Numbered from the stretch's first letter, positions 1-6,319 are shown. The stretch is DNA of 6,319 bases from Gammaproteobacteria bacterium (GCA_018222695.1 JAAEZV010000098.1:1-6319); one strand, 5' to 3'. Made by a program: numbers and translations. Notes: generated from the sequence alone by a model not told the origin.

Positions 1-318
1 GGCGGCGGCAACGATCCCTTCAGGGTCGGGATCGAAAGCATCGCCCAGCGCCTCGAAAAAGAGGGTTCGGTTGGCGGCATCGAGCGCCTGATAGTCAGCA
101 ATGACTTCGCAGGCCAGCGCAAGACCCGAGGCTTCGCCGCGGTGATGAAGCAACTGCCGGCATTTGGCCAGTAGGTCACCCGATGGGGCCACAGCCGCTG
201 TCTGACGGCGGCGCGCCAAAATGCCCTTACCCGCATTAATGACCGAACCCAGCAACCCCGCTAATCCGGTGCCAGACTGACGTTGTGCGTCGATGGGCGG
301 TTGTGCGTCTGCGGACAT
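1..318 (-). CDS. Malonyl-CoA decarboxylase, N-terminal fragment (cut by left edge)
   Basis: Malonyl-CoA decarboxylase converts malonyl-CoA to acetyl-CoA and CO2 in the cytoplasm. I translated this frame by hand: from the ATG at 318 it runs 106 codons without a stop to base 1, so the 3' part is missing. The match is to the helical N-terminal domain of the family. Residues 18-37 resemble the opening helix of bacterial members (GLAGLLGSVINAGKGILARR). Residues 60-65 are RGEASG, followed by a helix ending near YQALD. Residues 87-98 carry FFEALGDAFDPD, the typical FF..L...F.PD block. The catalytic C-terminal domain lies outside the window, so activity cannot be judged. An in-frame TGA at 349-351 limits upstream extension. 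The ribosome site is poor, with AGG directly abutting the ATG, and a TTG at 348 is a weaker alternative start. The gene is divergent from the symporter at 435. The family call rests on motif recognition over about a quarter of a usual-length protein. Confidence 0.8.
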   Translation of the reverse strand, partial: MSADAQPPIDAQRQSGTGLAGLLGSVINAGKGILARRRQTAAVAPSGDLLAKCRQLLHHRGEASGLALACEVIADYQALDAANRTLFFEALGDAFDPDPEGIVAAA

Positions 319-434
319 CCTAAGTACCAGCTCAATCCCTGGGCTCAATCATATCGATTCGTACTACACGGCTCTAGCTTTTTGCGATGAGAAGGTCACC
401 GGTGTGCCACAGATCGTCGCGGGATTAGGGCACA
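319..434. promoter_or_regulatory. Divergent intergenic region between malonyl-CoA decarboxylase and symporter genes
   Basis: This 116-bp gap must hold the start signals of both divergent genes. Seen directly: an 8-bp direct repeat GCTCAATC at 330-337 and 343-350 (13-bp period), a CACCGGTG palindrome at 397-404, and ATCGAT at 353-358. On the minus strand TATGAT (348-353) resembles a -10 box 29 bases before the decarboxylase ATG. The hexamer at a 17-bp spacing is TAGAGC, a poor -35. No convincing sigma70 promoter was found on the plus strand for the symporter. The region is a fair place for an operator, but no known regulator site is recognised. Confidence 0.45.
330..350. repeat. Short direct repeat, GCTCAATC x2, 13-bp period
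   Basis: Two identical 8-bp copies (330-337 and 343-350) are separated by CCTGG. They lie 12 to 32 bases upstream of the decarboxylase ATG and overlap its -10-like hexamer. The arrangement could be half-sites of a DNA-binding protein. Eight-base repeats also arise by chance, and no regulator family is recognised from the sequence. Confidence 0.3.
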
Positions 435-2045
435 ATGGCTGCTAGGTACCGAGATCCTGATCGCTGGGGAAAGAGTGTTCAATCAGTGTTGACGACGATA
501 GACATCGCCATTGCGGCGGTTTATGCGCTGGCGTTGTTTGCCTTGGCGCAATGGGTGTCTCGCGATGCCGCAGGTGATCGGCAGGACGCACAAGGCTATT
601 TCCTGGCTGGTAGAGCATTGCCGTGGTGGGCGATTGGCGCCTCCCTGATTGCCGCCAATATTTCGGCAGAACAGATTATCGGTATGTCTGGATCGGGCTA
701 CGCCATTGGTTTGGCGATCGCTTCTTACGAGTGGATGGCTGCGTTTACGCTACTGCTGGTGGGCAAGTTCCTGTTACCCATCTTTTTGCACACGGGTATC
801 TATACGATGCCCCAGTTTTTGGCCCAGCGTTACGATGAGCGGGTCAAAACCGTCATGGCAATATTCTGGTTGGGCGTCTATACGCTGGTCAATCTCACTT
901 CCATTCTCTGGTTGGGTGCCCTGGCAATGAGCACCGTCGCAGGCGTAGATCTCACCACCGGTTTGGTCTCACTGGGGCTGTTTGCGCTGGCTTATTCACT
1001 TTATGGCGGGCTGAGAGCGGTTGCGCTGACAGACATCGTTCAGGTCATCTTGCTGGTCATGGGTGGTGTCATGATTTCCTGGATACTCTTGGACCAGATC
1101 AGCGAAGGGGCCGGACCTATTGCGGGCTTTGTGTCCCTATCCGAGCAGGCCTCCGGCAAATTTCACATGATTCTGGATCGCGATCATCCCCACTATGTCA
1201 GCCTGCCCGGTCTATCGGTGTTGCTTGGCGGCTTGTGGGTGATGAACCTGTCCTACTGGGGGTTCAATCAATACATCATCCAGAGAGCGCTGGCCGCAAA
1301 GAACGTGGCGGAGGCGCAAAAAGGGATCGCGCTCGCCGCGTTCCTGAAGCTACTCATGCCGCTGATCGTCGTGCTGCCCGGCATTGCCATGACGGTTCTA
1401 TCCCCCGGCCTACCTTCGCCGGACCAGGCCTACCCCTCTGCGATGACCTTATTGCCCATCGGGATTAAAGGGCTGGTCTTTGCCGCCCTTCTCGCAGCCA
1501 TCGTTTCTTCACTGGCTTCAATGTGCAACAGCATTTCAACAATCTTCACCATGGATATCGCCCCGACGTTGGGGATGCGTATTGATGACGGTGCCCTGCA
1601 GGTGCGCAGAGGCCGCACAGTGGCGGTGATTGCCATGATGATTGCGATGCTCACGGCAAGACCGTTGCTAGGCAATTTCGAGCAGGCGTTTCAGTACATT
1701 CAGGAGTTCACCGGGTTTTTCACGCCCGGTATTGTCGCTATCTTCGCTCTGGGTTTGTTTTGGTCGCGAACCACTGCGACGGCCGCATTACTCTCGGCAT
1801 TGGCGTCGGCCTTACTCTCACTGTTATTCAAGCTGATATGGCCCGAGTTGCCATTTATGGACAGGGTGGCCTTGGTGTTCTGCTTGTGTCTGGTGATTGG
1901 CATTGCTTGGTCTTTAGTGAGGCCATCACCGCAACGCGGCTTTGTCGACCCTGCAGGTGTCAGTTTCGGCACCACTCAAGGGTTTAATCTCAGTGCGCTC
2001 ACTGTCACGCTCATCCTCGCCTTTTTTTACACGGTGTGGTGGTAG
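435..2045 (+). CDS. Na+/sugar symporter, SSS family (vSGLT-like)
   Basis: This is an inner-membrane sodium:solute symporter of 536 residues with many hydrophobic segments, in line with the usual 14-helix SSS fold. It follows Vibrio parahaemolyticus SGLT closely along its length, as judged from memory. The segments at residues 63-101 (ending ASYEWM) and 267-305 are nearly identical. The vSGLT galactose contacts all appear to be present: N75, Q80, E99, N271, K305, Q423 and gate Tyr274, corresponding to vSGLT N64, Q69, E88, N260, K294, Q428 and Y263. The Na+-site serines are S358/S359 in helix AAIVSSLASM. The likely substrate is therefore a hexose such as glucose or galactose, carried with Na+. 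An in-frame TAG at 426-428 makes the 435 ATG the most upstream possible start. The upstream TAGGG is only 4 bases away, and a GTG at 486 behind GGGGAAAGAG is a reasonable alternative (519 residues). Glucokinase follows 18 bp downstream, which supports the sugar role. Confidence 0.93.
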   Translation: MAARYRDPDRWGKSVQSVLTTIDIAIAAVYALALFALAQWVSRDAAGDRQDAQGYFLAGRALPWWAIGASLIAANISAEQIIGMSGSGYAIGLAIASYEWMAAFTLLLVGKFLLPIFLHTGIYTMPQFLAQRYDERVKTVMAIFWLGVYTLVNLTSILWLGALAMSTVAGVDLTTGLVSLGLFALAYSLYGGLRAVALTDIVQVILLVMGGVMISWILLDQISEGAGPIAGFVSLSEQASGKFHMILDRDHPHYVSLPGLSVLLGGLWVMNLSYWGFNQYIIQRALAAKNVAEAQKGIALAAFLKLLMPLIVVLPGIAMTVLSPGLPSPDQAYPSAMTLLPIGIKGLVFAALLAAIVSSLASMCNSISTIFTMDIAPTLGMRIDDGALQVRRGRTVAVIAMMIAMLTARPLLGNFEQAFQYIQEFTGFFTPGIVAIFALGLFWSRTTATAALLSALASALLSLLFKLIWPELPFMDRVALVFCLCLVIGIAWSLVRPSPQRGFVDPAGVSFGTTQGFNLSALTVTLILAFFYTVWW

Positions 2046-2050
2046 TAATC

Positions 2051-2054
2051 GGAG
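2051..2054 (+). promoter_or_regulatory. Ribosome binding site of glucokinase
   Basis: GGAG lies 9 bases before the ATG at 2064, inside the 18-bp gap after the symporter stop. It fixes the glucokinase start and supports co-translation from one message. Confidence 0.6.
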
Positions 2055-2063
2055 CGTCCCGTA

Positions 2064-3074
2064 ATGACCGAATTGTCTGAGTCGGATTGGGTGCTGCTGG
2101 CCGATATGGGTGGCACGCACGCGCGCTTTGCCTACCTGAAGCCGGATGCTCCGGTGCCGCAACTCATTGGCGTCTATACCGCCGACACCTGCCCGACGTT
2201 TGACGACGTCATGGACCAGCTTTGCACTTCGATAGAGCAACACAAGCTACCGCTGGGCCGGCTGGCACGCATCTGTCTTGCGGTAGCGGCGAATCCTTCT
2301 GCTGACGAGATTGTGCTCACCAATAACGCATGGCGTTTTCACCGCATTGAGCTGTCTCAGACTCTGGGTTGTGCTGACATTCGTGTGGTCAATGACTTTG
2401 CGGCGGTGGCGCGATCCCTTCCACTCCTGGAGCCTAAAGACACAGTGCAAATTGGAGCCGGTGAGGCGCAGGCGGGGGGCGTGATGGTCGCCATCGGGCC
2501 TGGGACGGGAACGGGTGTCGCCAGCTTGGTACTTGATGGAGTGGGTGAGCCGTTGGTAGTGCCGGGAGAGGGCGGGCATGTTGATTTTGCACCAGTTGGC
2601 GATATCGAGATCGCCGTGCTCCAGTACCTGCGGGGCCAGTTTGAGCGAGTATCGATCGAAAGGCTGTTGAGTGGCGGAGGCCTCCTCGGCCTGTATCGCG
2701 CACTGTGTGATATCCATGGGCACGGTATTGCGTTGTCCACACCCGAAGCGATCGGCAAGGCCGCTCAAGCTCATAGCGACACTATGGCGGTAGAGGCAAT
2801 GGCTGTATTTTTCGCCGTGTTGGGCTCGGTCGCAGGGGATTTGGCGTTGACACTGGGTGCGCGCGGAGGAGTGTATATCGCAGGCGGTATTGTGCCGCGC
2901 TATGTTGAGCTTCTGCGGCACAGCCAGTTCCGCTCGCGCTTTGAATCAAAAGGGCGCTTTGCCGAGCACAATGCGGGCATTCCAAGCTTTGTCGTGACCC
3001 ACCCCAATCCGGGCTTGTTAGGCGTCGCGTGCTTGAGCAGTAACACCGAGCCTTGCACTAAGACCTCAGTGTGA
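2064..3074 (+). CDS. glk: Glucokinase (E. coli Glk type)
   Basis: This cytoplasmic ATP-dependent hexokinase converts glucose to glucose-6-phosphate. At 336 residues it is close to the E. coli enzyme (321). The N-terminal phosphate loop is ADMGGTHAR (13-21). The catalytic base is D111 in VVNDFAAV. The second nucleotide loop is GPGTGTGVA (145-153). The sugar-binding block PGEGGHVDFAP (167-177) supplies E169 and H172, and E199 sits in VSIERLLSG. IAGGIVPR (272-279) and HPNPGLLG (313-320) close the C-terminal lobe. All glucose contacts known from E. coli Glk (N99, D100, E157, H160, E187) have counterparts. The loop around 74-78 reads VAANP rather than the common A.AGP form. It belongs to PF02685 rather than the ROK family. 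Its position directly after the symporter indicates that imported free sugar is phosphorylated here. The stop lies inside the 3' end of the convergent BCCT gene. Confidence 0.94.
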   Translation: MTELSESDWVLLADMGGTHARFAYLKPDAPVPQLIGVYTADTCPTFDDVMDQLCTSIEQHKLPLGRLARICLAVAANPSADEIVLTNNAWRFHRIELSQTLGCADIRVVNDFAAVARSLPLLEPKDTVQIGAGEAQAGGVMVAIGPGTGTGVASLVLDGVGEPLVVPGEGGHVDFAPVGDIEIAVLQYLRGQFERVSIERLLSGGGLLGLYRALCDIHGHGIALSTPEAIGKAAQAHSDTMAVEAMAVFFAVLGSVAGDLALTLGARGGVYIAGGIVPRYVELLRHSQFRSRFESKGRFAEHNAGIPSFVVTHPNPGLLGVACLSSNTEPCTKTSV

Positions 3075-3080
3075 GTTTTT
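3065..3080 (+). terminator. Weak candidate terminator at the glucokinase 3' end
   Basis: CTCA-GTG-TGAG (3065-3075) can form a 4-bp hairpin followed directly by TTTTT (3076-3080). It overlaps an alternative imperfect hairpin at 3056-3071. The stem is short and the site lies across the stop codons of both convergent genes, so it would be a poor intrinsic terminator. No better candidate is visible at this junction on either strand. Confidence 0.2.
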
Positions 3081-4658
3081 GATGTCTGCGAGCATGGCAT
3101 ATACCAGCGCGCAGAGCATAAACAGCATCACCGCGGAAAACGGTAGCGCACCGATAATCATCACCGAGCGCAGGGCGTCCATGCCGCCTGCAAATAGCAG
3201 GGTGATAATCACTAGCCCGAGCAACACGCTCCACAGTACGATGTGTCTGGCGTGTATGCCGTCTGTCGCGCCACCCGAGACAATGGTGTTGATGACCAGC
3301 ACCGCTGAATCCGCTGAGGTGACCAGATAAGTAATCAGCAACACCACGCAAAGGATTGAGACCGGCAGCACCCAGCTTGCGCTAAAGAGACTGTCGACGG
3401 TTGCAAACAGCTGTGCAGAGAGGTCAGCACCGATAATCTCGCCATTGGCAATGCCGCGAAGTTCAAGATCAAGCGCGGTACCGCCAATGATGCAGAACCA
3501 GGCGAAACACATCAGAGAGGGAAGCAATATGGCGCCCACCACGTACTCGCGAATCGTTCGGCCCTGCGACACCCTGGCCAGAAACAGCCCCACAAACGGT
3601 GTGAAAGCGATCCACCATGCCCAATAAAAAATATTCCATGCGGCCTGCCAATCACTGAGTGCCTGGGGTGTTCCCGCCTCGCCACCATTCCAGATTGTCA
3701 CCGACATGGTGGGTAGCCATCGAACATATTCGGTCAGGCCCGAAACAAACATGTCGCCCGCGAATGCCGTCGCTCCAAAAATGATAAATATCAGCAGCAG
3801 TAGCCAAGAGAGCGCCATATTGAGATTGGAAAGCCATCTGATGCCGCGACCGATACCCGAAAGGGCAGATAGCATGGCCGCGAGCGTCAGGAAAATGACC
3901 GCGAGGGATAGTGCTGTGAGGCTGGGTTTGCCGTTGGTAACAAGCCACGACCAATCCGTTATTTGGTGCAGTCCGAACGTGAGCTGATTCACTCCGTAGC
4001 CGATTGTGACCCCGATACCGATGATGGTGGCAAGAATCGCTGCCGCATCGACCACCGCGCCTACTCGCCTGCCTGTTTCCGGACGAAGCACAGCGGTAAA
4101 GGGTGAGCGAATAGTGAGTGGCATGTCTCGTCTATAGGCAAAGTAAGCGAGCGACATGCCCACTATCGCGTAGCAGCCCCAGGGCGTGAGGCCGTAGTGC
4201 AGTAATGTCCACTTGTAGGCGGCACCCAAATTGTCTCGGTCGAGAGCAGTGGTGGTACCCATGATGACATCGGGGTTGTTGGCAAAATGCGCGAGCGGCT
4301 CGGCGGTGGAATAAGTCAACATCCCGACCCCGATTCCCGCGCCAAACATCATTGAAAACCAGGCAAACCGACTGAACTCGGGTGCGGAGTCATTTGCGCC
4401 TAGGCGTATTCGACCGGTAGCCGGTATAAGGGCCAGCAGAAGGCTCATGACCATGAAGGTGGCAGAGGCGTAGACGTACCAGCCTCGGAAATGGCCTATG
4501 GTGCCGGACTGAATGTTCATCAGAATGTCGCCGGCGTTGCTGGCGAGTGAAGCCCATAGCACGAGGCTGACGACAATGACTTTAACGGCGATCGCCACCC
4601 AGCGGTTCTGGCCGGCATAGAACCCGGTGCTTTCGACCCGGGTGATGGACTCTGGCAT
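3066..4658 (-). CDS. BCCT-family transporter (betaine/choline/carnitine-type carrier)
   Basis: This is an inner-membrane secondary carrier of 530 residues with about 12 hydrophobic segments, for quaternary-ammonium or related zwitterionic solutes. Family marks are clear. Residues 105-121 hold the glycine stretch GAGIGVGMLTYSTAEP. The helix-8 tryptophan box is NIFYWAWWIAFTPF (342-355), followed by FLARVSQGRTIREY (359-372). TSADSA (447-452) matches the BetP Na+-site segment. Against BetP, W194, Y197 and W374 are kept (W160, Y163, W349), while W189 is Tyr155 and W377 is Phe352. The glycine equivalent to BetP G153 (G112) is kept, which fits Na+ coupling. The protein ends shortly after the last helix (ADIKNSH) and lacks a long C-terminal osmosensing tail such as BetP and BetT carry. 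The start is firm: AGGAG lies 5 bases upstream and the ATG overlaps the upstream stop. The substrate cannot be read from sequence; betaine, choline, carnitine and DMSP are all possible. Confidence 0.92.
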   Translation of the reverse strand: MPESITRVESTGFYAGQNRWVAIAVKVIVVSLVLWASLASNAGDILMNIQSGTIGHFRGWYVYASATFMVMSLLLALIPATGRIRLGANDSAPEFSRFAWFSMMFGAGIGVGMLTYSTAEPLAHFANNPDVIMGTTTALDRDNLGAAYKWTLLHYGLTPWGCYAIVGMSLAYFAYRRDMPLTIRSPFTAVLRPETGRRVGAVVDAAAILATIIGIGVTIGYGVNQLTFGLHQITDWSWLVTNGKPSLTALSLAVIFLTLAAMLSALSGIGRGIRWLSNLNMALSWLLLLIFIIFGATAFAGDMFVSGLTEYVRWLPTMSVTIWNGGEAGTPQALSDWQAAWNIFYWAWWIAFTPFVGLFLARVSQGRTIREYVVGAILLPSLMCFAWFCIIGGTALDLELRGIANGEIIGADLSAQLFATVDSLFSASWVLPVSILCVVLLITYLVTSADSAVLVINTIVSGGATDGIHARHIVLWSVLLGLVIITLLFAGGMDALRSVMIIGALPFSAVMLFMLCALVYAMLADIKNSH

Positions 4659-6319
4659 TAATTCTCCTGGGGAGCGGTCTGACTGATCAGCCTGGTGGGC
4701 GGGCCCACCGAGAGTCTGCGGCTGATCGCGCGCAAGCTTTCTCGTAACGCGGTTGCGGTCGAGAGCTCGGTTGCATTGGCCCAGTCAGCCAACGACGCTG
4801 CGAGCGCCGCATCCTGCCCCTTGTTTTTTAATATTGTGGTTGCGGCATGGAGTGTCTCATAAAGGGACTCCAGCGTCTGATGTCGCTCAGGATGGGCGCG
4901 CAGCCACTGATCCAGATACGCAAGGCTCACTACGGGCTCCGGGGGCCAGGTGACGGGAAACTGCTGCTGCGGATTGAACAGCCCGCCTTGATTGGCCATT
5001 TCGGCCGCGGCAATTTCATTGGTGCTGAGGTATTCGCTGGGCGTGAGAGCGAAGACGTCGATACCGCGAATGATCTCGGTGCCATATATCCGCCCCTGAT
5101 ACCAGTAGGTCGACCAGTAGCCGCCCGTGACAAGGTCAGTGTCGTCGATCGGACCACGATCAAAGTAGGCGATCTCGATGGGGTTGGCGGAGTCGGTGAA
5201 GTCGATGATTGAGAGTCCGCCTTGGTACCAGGCCTGCACGAAAATATCCCGGCCGGGAACAGGAATAATCGACCCGTTGTGGGCCACACAGTTCTCTGTT
5301 TCTCCCTGCGGCGCGGGCATCTTGAAATGACTGCGGAAGACCAGTTTGCCGTCAACGATGTCATAGATGGCATCGGCGCCCCAGGTGAGCGGGTCGTAGG
5401 TTCGACATCTTGGGCGGGTGCCACCCCCCCACTCATCGGTAAAAAGCACCTTACTGCCATCGTTGTTGAAGGTCGCGGAATGCCAATAGGCGAAGCCTGA
5501 GTCACTCACCGCATCAATGCGCTCGGGTGCTCTGGGGTCGGTAATATCGAACAGAATCCCGTTACCTGAGCAGGCCCCCGCGGCAAGATTCAGGCTCGGG
5601 AAGACGGTGATGTCGTGGCATTCATCTGTGCGACTCGTCTCCTGTGTGTCCTCACCGTGATCGCCACCGCGCCAAAGACCAGCCAATGCGCCGGTTTCGG
5701 GGTCGGCAAATACGGTCGGGCTGTCGATGATGCGAGACGCTGCCGGGTTATCCACCGGTATTTCGATCACGTCAATCCGAAACAGGGCGGTGCGATCATC
5801 TCCCGGTGATTCATCAAAGCATCCCGGCAGTTCGTCTTCATCGCGAACGCGGGAGATGCCTGAGTTGTAAATAATCAGCTTGCCGTCGGTGTCAGGCCCA
5901 GACACCACCGAGTGTGTATGAGATCCACGGCAGGTTTGCACTGCGCCGACTTGTTTGGGCCGGGTCAGATCAGAAATATCAAAAATGCGCAGGCCACGAA
6001 AGCGCTCTTCGCTGATCTCGTCTGTGACACCCTCCAGACCGCAGTCAACGCGGCCGCGTGTCTCTTCTACGGACATGATTAGCAAATCGTCGACGATCGA
6101 AACGTCGCCTTGCCCGCCGGGGCACACGACAGACGCGGTCAGGTCCGGTTGGCCGTCGTCACCCAGCGCGTAAATATTGAAGCCGTGATAGCTGCCCGCG
6201 ATCATGATGTCGTCGTGGAAGGCGACATCCGTATTGGAAAAGCTCAGCAGGGGCGAGCGGGGATGAGGTATCTCGTCGGCGTCCGTTTCATCGCCTTCCG
6301 ATGCTTCCTCCTCGATTTT
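4658..6319 (-). CDS. LVIVD-repeat beta-propeller protein, probably exported; N-terminus beyond right edge
   Basis: The biochemical function is unknown. The frame is open from the stop at 4658 to base 6319, giving 553 visible residues. The first ATG in view (6205) is internal, because propeller sequence (LLSFSNTDVAFHDDI) already precedes it and follows an acidic linker rich in Glu and Asp. Counting from that Met, strand-turn repeats of LVIVD type are seen at 71-81 (GLRIFDISDLT), 216-226 (GILFDITDPRA), 330-341 and 380-390. Conserved blocks include CRGSHTHS (92-99), ECHDIT (195-200), ACSGNG (211-216), YWHSATFNNDG (240-250), TDEWGGG (256-262) and NCVAHNGS (305-312). Eight cysteines lie in residues 28-306, which suits a disulfide-bonded periplasmic or secreted protein. 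Any signal peptide is outside the window. After the propeller comes a roughly 90-residue helical tail (425-499). The gene is upstream of the BCCT gene and coupled to it. The family call is fairly sure; export and role are inferred. Confidence 0.85.
   Translation of the reverse strand, partial: KIEEEASEGDETDADEIPHPRSPLLSFSNTDVAFHDDIMIAGSYHGFNIYALGDDGQPDLTASVVCPGGQGDVSIVDDLLIMSVEETRGRVDCGLEGVTDEISEERFRGLRIFDISDLTRPKQVGAVQTCRGSHTHSVVSGPDTDGKLIIYNSGISRVRDEDELPGCFDESPGDDRTALFRIDVIEIPVDNPAASRIIDSPTVFADPETGALAGLWRGGDHGEDTQETSRTDECHDITVFPSLNLAAGACSGNGILFDITDPRAPERIDAVSDSGFAYWHSATFNNDGSKVLFTDEWGGGTRPRCRTYDPLTWGADAIYDIVDGKLVFRSHFKMPAPQGETENCVAHNGSIIPVPGRDIFVQAWYQGGLSIIDFTDSANPIEIAYFDRGPIDDTDLVTGGYWSTYWYQGRIYGTEIIRGIDVFALTPSEYLSTNEIAAAEMANQGGLFNPQQQFPVTWPPEPVVSLAYLDQWLRAHPERHQTLESLYETLHAATTILKNKGQDAALAASLADWANATELSTATALRESLRAISRRLSVGPPTRLISQTAPQEN
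4664..4668 (-). promoter_or_regulatory. Ribosome binding site of the BCCT gene, inside the upstream gene
   Basis: AGGAG on the minus strand (CTCCT at 4664-4668) stands 5 bases before the ATG. It lies wholly within the last codons of the LVIVD gene, whose TAA shares one base with the ATG (TAATG, 4656-4660). This arrangement supports translational coupling of the two proteins. Confidence 0.75.

Noticed and set aside
397..404. CACCGGTG palindrome upstream of the symporter, a possible operator
   Set aside because: The symmetry stops at 8 bp and the flanks do not pair, which is too short to claim a regulator site.
2022..2028. Run of seven T near the symporter 3' end, a possible terminator
   Set aside because: No stable stem precedes it. 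It encodes the last transmembrane helix, and glucokinase is read through from the same message.
2247..2921. Long open frame of 224 codons antisense to glucokinase
   Set aside because: Its product is low in recognisable motifs and composition looks like a mirror of the GC-rich codons of glucokinase, which is clearly the real gene.
4847..5212. Plus-strand open frame of 121 codons opposite the LVIVD gene
   Set aside because: It is antisense to conserved coding sequence and its translation shows no recognisable domain.
5424..5430. Run of seven C (seven G on the coding strand) within the LVIVD gene, a possible phase-variation tract
   Set aside because: It encodes the glycines of the TDEWGGG block and the frame is intact on both sides. 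Seven bases is short, and nothing else suggests switching.
4930..5505. Open frame of 191 codons on the minus strand in another frame of the LVIVD gene
   Set aside because: The product is Pro/Ser/Arg-rich and unlike any family. It sits wholly within conserved LVIVD motifs, so it is a frame shadow.
1..6319. Search for tRNA, rRNA, CRISPR repeats, insertion sequences, inverted terminal repeats and attachment sites
   Set aside because: None was seen by eye. Almost the whole window is covered by the five genes, leaving only 116 bp and 18 bp of non-coding sequence.

Overview
The window is a moderately GC-rich bacterial chromosome segment. It carries five protein-coding genes, two of them cut by the window edges. 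It shows no RNA genes, mobile elements, CRISPR arrays or integration scars. The proteins look proteobacterial, most likely from a marine, Na+-using gammaproteobacterium. This is inferred from the pairing of a Vibrio-SGLT-like Na+/sugar symporter, an E. coli-type glucokinase, a BCCT osmolyte carrier and malonyl-CoA decarboxylase. No taxonomic marker is present, so the assignment is tentative.

Layout, left to right. (1) Bases 1-318, minus strand: the N-terminal 106 residues of malonyl-CoA decarboxylase; the gene leaves through the left edge. (2) Bases 319-434: a divergent intergenic region with an 8-bp direct repeat and a lone -10-like hexamer. (3) Bases 435-2045, plus strand: a sodium/solute symporter of the SGLT type. 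(4) Bases 2064-3074, plus strand: glucokinase, 18 bp downstream and in the same operon. (5) Bases 3066-4658, minus strand: a BCCT-family transporter that meets glucokinase tail to tail with a 9-bp coding overlap. (6) Bases 4658-6319, minus strand: a large LVIVD-repeat beta-propeller protein. It lies upstream of the BCCT gene and is coupled to it by a TAATG stop/start overlap. Its reading frame stays open to the right edge, so its true N-terminus is outside the window.

Functionally there are two transport modules. The plus-strand pair forms a complete uptake-and-activation cassette. The symporter brings in a free hexose (glucose or galactose type) with Na+, and glucokinase traps it as hexose-6-phosphate. 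The minus-strand pair couples a probably exported, cysteine- and histidine-rich propeller of unknown function to a carrier for a betaine-like or other small zwitterionic or cationic solute. This second pair is the least described part of the window. The tight coupling suggests that the propeller acts on, binds or senses something related to the BCCT substrate, but nothing in the sequence proves this. No transcription factor gene is present to explain regulation of either module.
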